A DNA stretch of 64,000 nt from Erigeron canadensis (lineage: Eukaryota; Streptophyta; Magnoliopsida; Asterales; Asteraceae): assembly GCF_010389155.1 (NCBI RefSeq), contig NC_057769.1, positions 20,522,735-20,586,734 on the forward strand, read 5' to 3'. Every line of letters starts with the position of its first letter. Positions within the stretch are counted from its first letter, which is position 1. The position numbers and the translations under genes were made by a program. The notes beneath the pieces are model-generated. The model did no database searches. It saw nothing but the letters and a program-made list of their open reading frames with translations, and was not told the DNA's origin. This document shows positions 18,704-29,011 of this stretch, piece after piece.

Positions 18704-20256
18704 TGACTACTCGTGAAGCGTTGGCTCTGGGTACTGATACAAGACCTCCAGTTCTTTATCGTGGTAACTATGGACTTTGGAAGAAAAGGTTCATGGATTA
18801 TGTGGAACGTCAGACTAATGGTCACATGCTTAAGGATTCAATCATTAATGGACTTGCTATGCATCGTCATCCTACTACCGGTGCTATTTTAACTCCTGAT
18901 CTTTTGAATGCCGAACAAAGAGATCGTACTGCTGCTGACAACAGAGCTAGGTCATGCTTGTACCAAGCACTTCCTGATGAGATCTATGGCTCAGTTGATT
19001 CTTATGACACAGCAAAGGAGATTTGGGATGACGTTGCTAGACAAATGGAAGGTGCTGATGTAACCTCAACAATCCGACTGACAAATGTCTTAACTGAGTT
19101 TGACAATTTTCAGAAATCACCAAATGAATCTCTCGAGTCCGTGTACTACAGATTTTGCAATGTGATCAATGAACTAAGAAAGAACAAGGTCAAGAAATCT
19201 GAAATTGAGCTGAACATCAAATTTATCAAAGCACTTGGTCCCGAGTGGGAAGATTATGGAACTCAAATCAAGCAACATCAAGATCTGACCAAATTCACCA
19301 TTCATACTCTTTATGAATCTTTCAAGTTGAATGAGCATCAAGTTCTAAGCAAATATTCATTCAACAAAGTGCCAGAAGTTGTATCTACTGATCCTTTGGC
19401 ATTGGTTGTTGAAAGAAAGGTTTCTGAGGCTCTTAAAAGACAAATGACTGTTGTTTCTTCATCTGATGAGGAGGGAGAAGATTTCTTGGCTCCAAGAGAT
19501 GGTGTTCCTGATGAATTCTACCAAGCTCTTGCCGCTGTGACTAAGCATTTCAAGAAAAAGTATTTCAAAGTGAGGCCAACTAACAACAATCTTCGTACTT
19601 CATCAACAAGTGCATTTCCAAAGAAGGAACAATATCATCACAAGAGTTTTGAACAAGGTGAAACAACTGGTTCCAAGAACGGAGATAAGAAAGCAGAAAC
19701 TAAGAAACAAATCATGGAAAAAGGAAAAACATCTGACAAAAAGTGTTACAACTGTGGAGTTCCTGGTCATTTTGCTGTGGATTGCAAGCTGCCTCGAAAG
19801 AAGAATTATAAATACTACAAGCAGAAGATGCTCTTGGCAAAGCAAGTTGAAGCCGGTCAAGCCTTGATTGCTGAAGATGACAAGTGGCTTTTGCTGTCTG
19901 ATGATGAAGATGAAGATCTGTCTGCAAATGTATGTTTCATGGCAAGGTTGAGCAAAGACAAAGTGTTGGAGACTGACAGCATTGACGAGGAATATCCCGA
20001 TGATGAGGTAAATCTCGACTCTACTTTTTCATCAATTAAGGATAAAGAGTCTTGTAGAATTACCTTATCAAACTTGACGAATCATTACACTTCTTTAGCC
20101 AACAAAAACAAGAAATTGAAAAATAGCATTTCATTTTCAAAAAGGGAGTATACAAAACTTCTTGAAGAAAATTCTGAACTACTTTTTGAGTATGATGCTA
20201 TGAAACAAGAATTTCAAAATATAAAGAACAAATGTTGGTTAAAGAATGTGAGATGA
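18703..20256 (+). CDS. gag: E2 gag, N-terminal 517 codons
   Basis: Starts MTTREALALGTDTRPPVLYR, followed by a Copia-type Gag domain (residues ~1-240, with LWKKRFMDYV and YYRFCNVINELRKNKVKKSE). A CX2CX4HX4C zinc knuckle has Cys348, Cys351, His356 and Cys361. An acidic SDDEDEDLS region and the start of the coiled-coil extension follow. The frame then shifts near 20240 and gag continues at 20232-20468. The start is supported by similarity to the E0 gag start (MAAREALALGSDGRPPVLFR). Gag forms the virus-like particle and binds the RNA. Confidence 0.88.
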   Translation: MTTREALALGTDTRPPVLYRGNYGLWKKRFMDYVERQTNGHMLKDSIINGLAMHRHPTTGAILTPDLLNAEQRDRTAADNRARSCLYQALPDEIYGSVDSYDTAKEIWDDVARQMEGADVTSTIRLTNVLTEFDNFQKSPNESLESVYYRFCNVINELRKNKVKKSEIELNIKFIKALGPEWEDYGTQIKQHQDLTKFTIHTLYESFKLNEHQVLSKYSFNKVPEVVSTDPLALVVERKVSEALKRQMTVVSSSDEEGEDFLAPRDGVPDEFYQALAAVTKHFKKKYFKVRPTNNNLRTSSTSAFPKKEQYHHKSFEQGETTGSKNGDKKAETKKQIMEKGKTSDKKCYNCGVPGHFAVDCKLPRKKNYKYYKQKMLLAKQVEAGQALIAEDDKWLLLSDDEDEDLSANVCFMARLSKDKVLETDSIDEEYPDDEVNLDSTFSSIKDKESCRITLSNLTNHYTSLANKNKKLKNSISFSKREYTKLLEENSELLFEYDAMKQEFQNIKNKCWLKNVR

Positions 20257-22434
20257 AAGCGTCTCCTGATTTTAAGTTATTGGAAAAGTGTCATAATTTA
20301 GAAAAGACCATTCTTGATCTTGAAAAAGCCAATCAAAATCTTGAAGTTCAAAAGACCAATGAATGGCTTCGCGCAAATGCAAGACAAATGGATGTTGATA
20401 TTCTGAATAAGAAGCTTCAAGAAGCTACACCAAAAACAATTGAACTCGAAAGAAAAGTTTTGATTTAAATCATAATTGTTTTTAAAAGGCATTGAGATTG
20501 AAAACCTTGAAAGACAAATTGAGGAACATAAAAAGAATATACTTTTCTATCAAGAAAAGTTGTACAAAGTTGAACAAAATCCTCTTTTGGATTTCACTGC
20601 CTATTTCAATAAATCAAAGATTGATAGATCGGAACTTCTTCTTGGGTTGGGTTTGAGAATATCACTCCATTGCAAAAAGCAAAAGAAGAAATTATACCTT
20701 TGTATGATGAGAAATTTTTGAGACTTGGTATGGTACAACAATTCAATCGTCCTTTGGATGACGAATTTGAGACTGATGAGGTTGAGAAGATTCAAAAGAA
20801 TAAATTTTTGGTTAATTATGATGCTATCAATATTCTTATGAAACGAAAAATTCAACAATTTTTGAATTAGAAGAGATTGCGTCTAATTTTCAAAACCAAG
20901 AGTTTGTCATTTCTCCACCAAAACCAACTAAATTGTATATCCATCCACATTTTTGGAAAAACAAATAGAAGGTTTACAACAAACAGTGGAATCTCAACAA
21001 AAACTCATTCATAATCTACAGTCTCAAAGTCCGAATTCAAAGAATGAATGAGTTGTTGTTGATATCAAGAAAGTTTGTGTGAATGTTTCTACCCAAACTG
21101 ATTTCAGTCTCTTAGTAGACCATTTCACTCAGACTACTTGTGATTCATCTACAAGTTCATCCACCCAGACCGTGACTGACTGTTTTGCATGTACTTGTCA
21201 AACTACTGCTACTTCTATAGCTGCAAATTATGTGCAATCTGATTTACCTTATGAAGACCTTGCGCATAACTTAGTTTTGATATGGTACTTTTATAGATTT
21301 TTCACATGCGAAAATCTTGATGAGCTAGTTGTTCACCCTAGCTTTGTGCTAGTATAGGTGTTGATACTTCTACTCAATTTTCTTGTGAAACCAAGGATGT
21401 TTCAGTCCAAGTCGACCTTATTCCTGAGACTACCCGTGGTATGATGTTGGACAACAAGATTCCTGATATTTCTACATTTTCGAATGAATTCACCAAAGAT
21501 GATTTTGATAAATTCATGGAGGGAGAATATGTTTTTGACTCAGAACTGAGAAAAAGATTGAATCTATCAAAATCATAAATTTTCAAAAAGAAATAAAAGG
21601 AGAATCTCAAAAACTAAAATCAGTGTCCAAAGCTCCAACATCATATTACTTCCAAGAACGAGTTAAACCCAAACTCGTCAAGGCTGAACAAAAGAGTTCT
21701 ACCCCTTATGTCAAGACTGAACAAAAGAGTCCTAACCCTCCAAAACCCGACAAACATGTTAAAAAGAAACAAGCTGAGACCTCACCAAAACCAAGGTATC
21801 ACAAAGTGAAACTTCCAAATGACAATCCAAATGCTTCTTTGTCTAACTCTCAATCTAGTTCAATTTCTAAAGTGCCTAAGTCTAGCTCCTTTTGCTAACT
21901 AGGGATACTTTAAATGGTGTAACTAGATATAGGGATAGATATGGATGGTTTTCAATTGCCAAACCTAAGAAGCAAGAAGTTTCCTCAACCCCAAAAGAGA
22001 CAAAAAAGATGAATAAGTTTAAAACCCCTCATTCTAATCTTCTTAGTGTCAATTCAACAGGTGAAAAGACCAAATGGGTTCCTAAGTTATTAGAACCTAA
22101 GATCAATTTTAAGCAATTGTCTGTTGAGGAAAAGAAGAAGAGGAGGAGGAGAAAGAGTGTTGGTAACAGAAAGAAAAGAGTTTCTGTTGATTTAAACAAT
22201 TCATCTTTAGTGAACAATGTTAATAAATCCAAGGCTATGTCTTGTGGGGCTGTAAACAATGATAATGGTCGTGCTTGTTTGAATGCTGTTAAACATGTTA
22301 CTTTTAATTCAAATGTGAATGTGCGTACTTTTTATACGAATGTGCTTATTGATGGTGTGCTTGTTAATGCTCATATGATTCTAAAGCATGTTTGTATGCA
22401 TATCCTAAGTTATACCCCTGCCTGTGTTAACTAA
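20232..22434 (+). pseudogene. gag: E2 gag C-terminal extension, frameshifted
   Basis: Coiled-coil region followed by a low-complexity stretch, in pieces at 20232-20468, 20476-20721, 20670-20870, 21079-21357, 21623-21898 and 21892-22434. Breaks are mostly single-base shifts. Residues from 21079 carry three TQT motifs (STQTDF, FTQTTC, SSTQTVTD) in ~35 residues. The box RYRDRYGWFS lies near 21925 and a Lys/Arg-rich patch near 22130. The end corresponds to KWVPKVG near 22476. Confidence 0.8.
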
Positions 22435-22489
22435 CCACAAAGGACCCGTCTTTAAGTGGGTACCTAAAGTCGGTTAAAATTTTGATTGC

Positions 22490-25400
22490 AGGAAATAACC
22501 ATCTGTGTATGGATACTCGATTCCGGGTGTTCAAAACACATGACTGGCAATAAATTATTGCTCAAGAATTTTGTTGAAAGGTTCATGGGAATGTTCGTTT
22601 CGGAAATAACAATTTCGCTCCAATTCTAGGTTATGGAGATATTGAAAGAAACGGGATAGTCATTAAGAAAGTCCATTATGTTGAAGGCTGAGTCATAACT
22701 TGTTCAGTGTTGGACAGTTCTGTGACAACAACCTTCAAGTTCTTTTTCGACAATCTCTGTGCAAAGTCCAAACTCTAGATGGAATGATATCCTATGCGGA
22801 GATCGTGATGAGAATCTTTTCACAGTTAATCTTGATGATAACCAACCAACTGATAATATCTGTCTTGTTTCAAAAGCTACTTCGAAAATTCTTGGTTGTG
22901 GCATAGAAGGCTTTCTCACTTGAATTATCAAACCATCAATGCTTTAGTCAACAAGCAACTTGTTGAAGGCTTGCCTGACTACAAGTATGAGAGTGAGCAT
23001 GTCTGTCCTTCTTGTGCAGTTGGAAGATCAAAAGAACTTCTCATAAACCAAAGAAAATTCCACACACTTTGGCACCTCTTCATTTGCTTCACATGGATCT
23101 TTGTGGGCCTATGAAAGTACAAAGCAGAAACGGGAAGAGATATATTCTGGTTATCGTTGATGATTATTCAAGATACACTTGGGTCAAGTTTCTTGCTTCA
23201 AAAGATGAAACAACTCAAATTTTGATCGATTTCATCACTTCTACTCAAGTGAATCTTCAACTTCCAGTCCGCTATATCCGTTCGGATAACGTACTGAGTT
23301 CAAAAATGCCATCTTCGATGAATTTGCAAATCAAAAGGCATTACTCACCAATTCTCTGTTGCTCGAACCCCGCAACAAAATGGTGTTGTTGAAAGGAGAA
23401 ACCGTACGCTGGTGGAAGCAGCAAGGACAATGCTTGCTTATTCCAAGTTACCATCAAATATGTGGCTGAAGCTGTTAACACTGCCTGTCACACTCAAAAT
23501 CGGTCCATCATTAATCAGCGTCATGACAAGACTCCTTATGAGGTTATTAACAAACGCAAACCCAACATCAATTACTTCCATATTTTTGGGTGTGTCTGTT
23601 ATACCTTGAATGATCGGGAAAATGTTGGAAAGTTTGAAAGGAAAGGTGACGAAGGTTACTTTGTTGGTTACTCAAAGACATCGATTGCATATCGCATCTT
23701 TAATCGTCGAACAAACACGATTCAAGAAACCATGAATGTTTGGTTTGACGAGATGTCTGGCATGATATTTGAACAAGAAAGTTTGCTACCAACAATTAGT
23801 GATCCAAGTACTTCAAGTGCTTCCTCAAGGACGTCAACCTTAGCTTCAAAGTTCAAGAAATATCCAACTCCAACAAGTGAAGAGCTAGATATTCTTTTCG
23901 AAGAATTCTACAATTCAAAACCGATTCAAGAAAAGGAACCTCAAGTCATCAATGAACCAATTCCGAACAATGATCCTATTCAAACAAATGAACCAGTTCC
24001 TGACAACAATCGTGAATCATCTTCAAATTCTTCAGAGCAAGAAGAATCATCTTCAAGTGATATTTATTCTCAAAAGAATGTTCAAGAACAACCTTCTCAA
24101 ATCACCCAAACAACAAATCCATCAAATACTCCAAATGTGTATGTACCACTGGATTTTGATCATCCAAATTTTGAGGAAAGAGTTCTTCCGAGCTATGATT
24201 CCATTTCTCAACAGAACTCTGGATTTAATGATGATAATGTTGACATTCATCAACAAGATCCTCTTCCTCATGACAACAAGTGGTCACGTATGCGCAAAGA
24301 TCATCCTACAGAACAGATCATCGGAGATCCACAAGCTGGTGTTTCTACCCGTACTACAGTCAATGAGTGTCTTGTTGCACTTTCACTGAGTAACATCGAA
24401 CCCAAAACAGTCTCTGAAGCTCTTTGTGATCCAGAGTGGGTTAAAGCAATGCAAGATGAATTAGCTCAGTTTGAGAGACTGAAGGTATGGAGATTGGTTC
24501 CAAATCCAAGGAAAGAAGAACCAATTCGCACCAAGTGGATTTTCAAGAACAAGAAGGATGAAAATGGAGTTGTAGTAAGGAACAAAGCTAGATTGGTTGC
24601 AAAGGGTTACTGCCAACAACCTGGTGTGGATTTCGACGAAACTTTCGTTCCTGTTGCAAGAATGGAGGCCATTCGTATATTCTTAGCTTATGCCGCATTC
24701 AGAAACTCTACAGTGTTTCAAATGGATGTGAAGATAGCGTTCTTGAATGGAGAACTCAAAGAAGAAGTTTACGTGGAGCAACTGAAGGTTTTGTTGATCC
24801 TAAGAAGCCAAACCATGTCTACAAGTTAGACAAGGTCTCTATGGTTTGAAGCAGGCACCCGAGCATGGTATGATTCCTTAACTACTTTCTTACTCAAAAG
24901 AGGCTTTACCAAAGGCACTATTGACCCTACCCTGTTTATTCGTAAGCAAGTAAGCAGGTTTTACTTGTCCAAATATATGTTGATGACATTATTTTTGGGT
25001 CAACCAGTCAAACTTTTTGCCGAAACTTTTCATCTCTAATGGTCAATCATTTTGAAATGAGCATGATTGGGGAAATGAATTACTTTTTGGGTCTACAAAT
25101 CAAACAATTACCAACTGGTATTTTTATATCACAAGGTAAGTACATAAAGGATATGTTGAAAAAGTTTGATATGACTACATGTTCTTCAATTTCAACCCCA
25201 ATGGCTGCTCGTACAAACATTAATGCTGATAAAAATGGGAAACCATTTGACCAAAAGAGGTATAGAAGCATGATTGGTTCGTTGTTGTATCTTACAGCAT
25301 CTCGCCCAGATATATGTTTGCAACATGTATGTGTGCTAGGTATCAAGCCGCTCGACTGATTTACATTACCAAGCTGTGAAACGAATTTTTCGTTATCTGA

Positions 25401-25885
25401 AGGGTACACCCAATCTTGGTCTCTGGTATCCAAGGGATACTGGATTCAATTTAACTGCCTATTCAGATGCAGATCATGCAGGTTGTAAGCTTGATCGCAA
25501 GAGCACATCTGGTACTTTACAATTCTTAGGGGATAAGATTGTAAGTTGGTCATCCAAGAAGCAAATTGTGTATCACTGTCAACAGCGGAGGCTGAATATG
25601 TGCTGCTGCTAGTTGCTGTGCTCAAGTGTTATGATGGATGAAGACACACTTACTGATTATGGTCTGAAATATGATCGTGTCCCTATCTATTGTGATTCAC
25701 AAAGTGCCATTGCAATTGATGTCAACTCAGTCAACCACTCACGCTCAAAGCACATTGATGTGAGATATCATTTTCTCAAAGATCATGTTGTGAAAGGTGA
25801 CATCGAACTCTACTTCGTGGGAACTGACTACCAACTCGCTTATTTGTTCACAAAACCACTGGACGAAAAGAGGTTAATTTCTTAA
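22490..25885 (+). pseudogene. pol: E2 pol, indel-ridden
   Basis: Protease DSG near 22519. Pre-integrase LWHRRLSHLNYQ near 22894. Integrase core from 23090 with MDLCGPM-type residues, split by shifts near 23030, 23290, 23340 and 23460. Linker plus RT N-terminus open as 455 codons at 23462-24829. [12 protein letters not shown] near 24975. RNase H in pieces at 25039-25359, 25376-25612 and 25613-25885. I count at least ten frame changes, nearly all one- or two-base gaps relative to E1 and E3, with few in-frame stops. Confidence 0.85.
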
Positions 25886-26057
25886 TCTCTAAACTTGGTA
25901 TGCTAAATCTGAACCTTGATTCACTTTACCATGGAAGGAATTCTTGATTCATTTTTCAAAAAATTATAAAAATTTGAAAAGACAAAAATCTAATACAAAA
26001 ATATAAAATTTTGAAAAATAACAAAAAGATTTCTTTTTTTTCTTCTTCTATTTCATA

Positions 26058-26195
26058 CTTGCTTGCATATATTTTGTATACCCGTACTTTTGTGTTATTT
26101 ATTCATAATGGCTTATGCACACTCAGTGTATAACCCGTACTTATTTGTGTTATTTATTTCATAATGGCTTGCATATATTGTATGCAACCCGGTTT
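26058..26195 (+). repeat. Hairpin repeats after E2 pol
   Basis: Three units start near 26059, 26108 and 26164. The third pairs TTGCATA with TATGCAA, where E1 and E3 have TTACATA/TATGTAA, a compensatory A-T to G-C change. The second unit pairs through CACAC/GTGT. Confidence 0.7.
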
Positions 26196-26243
26196 TAAAA
26201 AGAAAAAATATTTATGTTTCAAAGTTGGAAATAATTCATGTTG

Positions 26244-26335
26244 TTATACATATAAATTGATATAAGATAACGCGGAATTAGAACGCCTTTGTGTACTTCC
26301 AAGTGGTCTTATATGAATGTATATGTGTAATATAT
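26244..26335 (+). other. Conserved-loop stem-loop, E2 copy B
   Basis: ATAAGA (26262-26267) pairs with TCTTAT (26307-26312), flanked by TATACATA and ATGTATATG arms. The loop core GAACGCCTTTGTGTACTTCC is at 26281-26300. The outer arms share little sequence with the E1 arms yet remain self-complementary. Confidence 0.72.
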
Positions 26336-26407
26336 TGGATTTTCATCATGATAACCTGAGTATCACAAGATGTTGATTGCAATTTTGTTGCACCTGTTTC
26401 AAAAACT

Positions 26408-26487
26408 CTCAATTGTTAATATGAGAAGAAAAGGATTGAACGCCTTTGTGTACTCCTGAGTTGTCTCATCTTGAACAATTGATTGAG
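26408..26487 (+). other. Conserved-loop stem-loop, E2 copy A
   Basis: CTCAATTGTT with ATGAGA (26421-26426) pairs with TCTCAT (26464-26469) and AACAATTGATTGAG. The core is at 26437-26456 (TGAACGCCTTTGTGTACTCC). Confidence 0.75.
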
Positions 26488-28644
26488 TTCACTTTTCATA
26501 AAAATTGTTTTGATTTCACACAAATCATTTTTGCTCCACCTTTTGTATGAAAATCTTTTGATCTATCTTTGCATAGCATAAGGGGGAGTTTGTGATTTCA
26601 AATCTCTTTCAAACTTCAAATGTGTTTAAACATTCTTTTTCACATTTGATGATTTTTTTCAAAATATTTTCTTCAAAGGAAGTTCGGTGTTTAGTTTGCA
26701 CATGAGCGACTAGGTTTTCTCAAAATTCTACTCCATGAACTTCATCATCGCCGATGAGTTCTAACCCTAGAGTTTTCACTTCTTCAGTAGATAGTAGGGT
26801 ATTTTGAGTGATGATGATTTCGTGCAACTAAGTTGGAGGGGTACAGTCGAAAAGTGAGAGGTTTTGGTGATAATGTTGTGAGACAAGGGTTAAAAGAATT
26901 GATACCCTCTCTAAATTCTCAAATCGCCGGGGTAAAACATTTTCTATCGGATGTCATTTGTTGATATCTCGGTATTGAAGAAGCCTTCATGGACCCAGTG
27001 AAGCGATGCACATCTTTACCTAACCACTCAAGTGTTTCTTAACAAATGCTTGTTTTATTTCTCACGGAGATTTTCTCATTTCTATTGACTCTTCATTTGG
27101 AAGACGTTGATATTGAAAAAGGGTGACACTCTGCTCCAGTCCCCGACTTCATTTGATCACTTTGTGTCTAGAGCTCTTGTGATTGATGATTAATTTGATC
27201 GTTATTAATATTTAGGACACATTTGCGTCATATCTTTGTGATATACATGCTTATCTTTGTGATATAGCCGGAACATTTGTAGTGATATCTTAATGATATT
27301 TCACGATGATCAAATGGAAATCCTACCATTGCAACATCATTTCCAGTTTTGAACGTAGGTCTCATAATTGCATTTGTGTAATTATTGAGTAACAAGAAGT
27401 CTATGTGATCTTGGATTTTTTTCCCTAAAAAGTCTTAAGGATAGTAGAACATGGTTATCGAAAGCTTAGGGACACTGACATGGTTTACATTCTTTGAAGC
27501 ATCTTGAGGTTGGAAAGCCAAAAGACCAAAACTATGTTAGAGGTTGCTTTGTGCATTTCTCCATGATACTAGGAAATCCGATAATTGCATACATTTCTTT
27601 CGGTCATTCGTTAATCTTTCGATTTTGAATGCAAACGGATCATTCTTATCCGGTTTTCTTTTTCATCTCCCCCAACACAGAAAACACCAAACCATAATAA
27701 AATGCTTCTACCAACAACTTCAACCTTACATTTTAGTCACCCATAAGGTTATTTGGGTTGATTAATGGTTTGGGGTGATGAGTTGTTGAGTTCATATATT
27801 TGGTGTAAACACCATGAGCTATGGTTCTTTGATTTCTTTTGACATTCTATTCAATCAATGTTTGCATAATGACATTGGTTCCCAACATTGTCATTATGAG
27901 GGGAAGAAAATAGTATGATTGATTTTGATTGGAAGAAGAAATTAGAATGATTAAGGATCAAGAATCGATCAAAGATCAGATAATGAAAGGATGCTCAAGA
28001 TGTGTACAAAAAGTTCAAAAAATGCTCCAATCAAAGACTGTGATTACTCATGAATTGAGGAGGAGCATGATTACTTTCATAAAAGAATTCCAAAAACCTT
28101 ATTGAAATGTTTACTCTCAAAGTGTTCAAACGATGATGTGAACAAGATCAAAGCTTCAAAGGACGAAAAGGCTGAAGATTCAAGACAAAAGAAGAAAAGC
28201 TTCAAAAAGAGTCTTCATCAAATTAAAGATCTTCAAGTCATACAACAACACCTTACCAAAAGCTACATTGCACACATCAAGGGGGAGAGTACATATTTTA
28301 AAAATTCATTCCATGACTTCAAAGAAAAGACGTCAAGATTCGAAGATTGAAGAATTCAAGACAAGGATCATACCTTCGCATTTCAAAAGACAACTCTGAT
28401 CTTGATCAACAATCCTCAAAGATTTATACACACACACTCATCATTCTCTGTTCAAAGAACATGAGAATCAACAAATGCTTTAACTTCAAGAAGTCCAAGA
28501 CCAGACTGAATTCAAGTTCTCCAAAGACAATGTGAAAGCTTTGAAGACTTGTTTCAACACACCAATGTCTTCACTACCGGGCTCATCAAATTCATTCCTA
28601 CAAGACAAAACAACACGTACTTTCAAACCTTACAATATATCACT

Positions 28645-28655
28645 AAGGGGGAGAA
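28645..28655 (+). promoter_or_regulatory. E2 polypurine tract
   Basis: AAGGGGGAGAA directly before the 3' LTR. Confidence 0.85.
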
Positions 28656-28911
28656 TTTAGAAATCCAAAAAAATAGTGATACATTGTAATTAATGTTATG
28701 GACTTACTTGTTGTTAAGTCATGTGTGATGATTTCTAAGGTTGAGGGGCTAATGTGAGAATTAGCATAGTGGTTAGTTTAGACTATAAATAGCCCTCAAT
28801 TCCTTAGAAAATATAATTTTTGACAAAAATTTGACAACACATCATTCATTACCTACACCTAAATAACACACACTTGATCCCAATTCTCTCTTAACACACA
28901 CACACACACAA
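28656..28911 (+). repeat. E2 3' LTR, truncated by the gap
   Basis: Aligns with the first ~250 bp of 17297-17620 but differs by about nine small indels and several substitutions, more indels than expected from LTR ageing. The first G of TGTTAG is missing. It ends in a (CA)n run at the gap. Confidence 0.8.
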
Positions 28912-29011
28912 NNNNNNNNNNNNNNNNNNNNNNNNNNNNNNNNNNNNNNNNNNNNNNNNNNNNNNNNNNNNNNNNNNNNNNNNNNNNNNNNNNNNNNNNN
29001 NNNNNNNNNNN
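28912..29011. other. Assembly gap of 100 N
   Basis: Exactly 100 N, usually a placeholder for a gap of unknown length. It hides the end of the E2 3' LTR, any continuation of R, the missing end of the E1 spacer and the 5' end of the CACTA element. Confidence 0.97.

Larger units (their letters stand above)
25886..28644 (+). other. E2 long 3' non-coding spacer
   Basis: 2.76 kb between pol and the polypurine tract. It is homologous along its length to the E3 spacer (47317-50147) and, for its first ~1.9 kb, to the E1 spacer. It contains the hairpin repeat (26058-26195) and the two conserved-loop stem-loops. The small ORFs at 28102 and 28347 sit in the segment that is inverted in E1, and I do not regard them as genes. 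Confidence 0.7.
17297..28911 (+). mobile_element. E2: plus-strand Copia element, 3' LTR cut by the assembly gap
   Basis: The 5' LTR (17297-17620), primer-binding site, palindrome-rich leader, the window's only complete gag N-terminal half, pol, a long 3' spacer, a polypurine tract and the first ~256 bp of the 3' LTR are present. The gap then begins. The left 5 bp flank is AGTTC (17292-17296); the right flank is hidden. It interrupts R. Pol is broken mostly by one- or two-base indels rather than stops, unlike E1. Confidence 0.85.
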
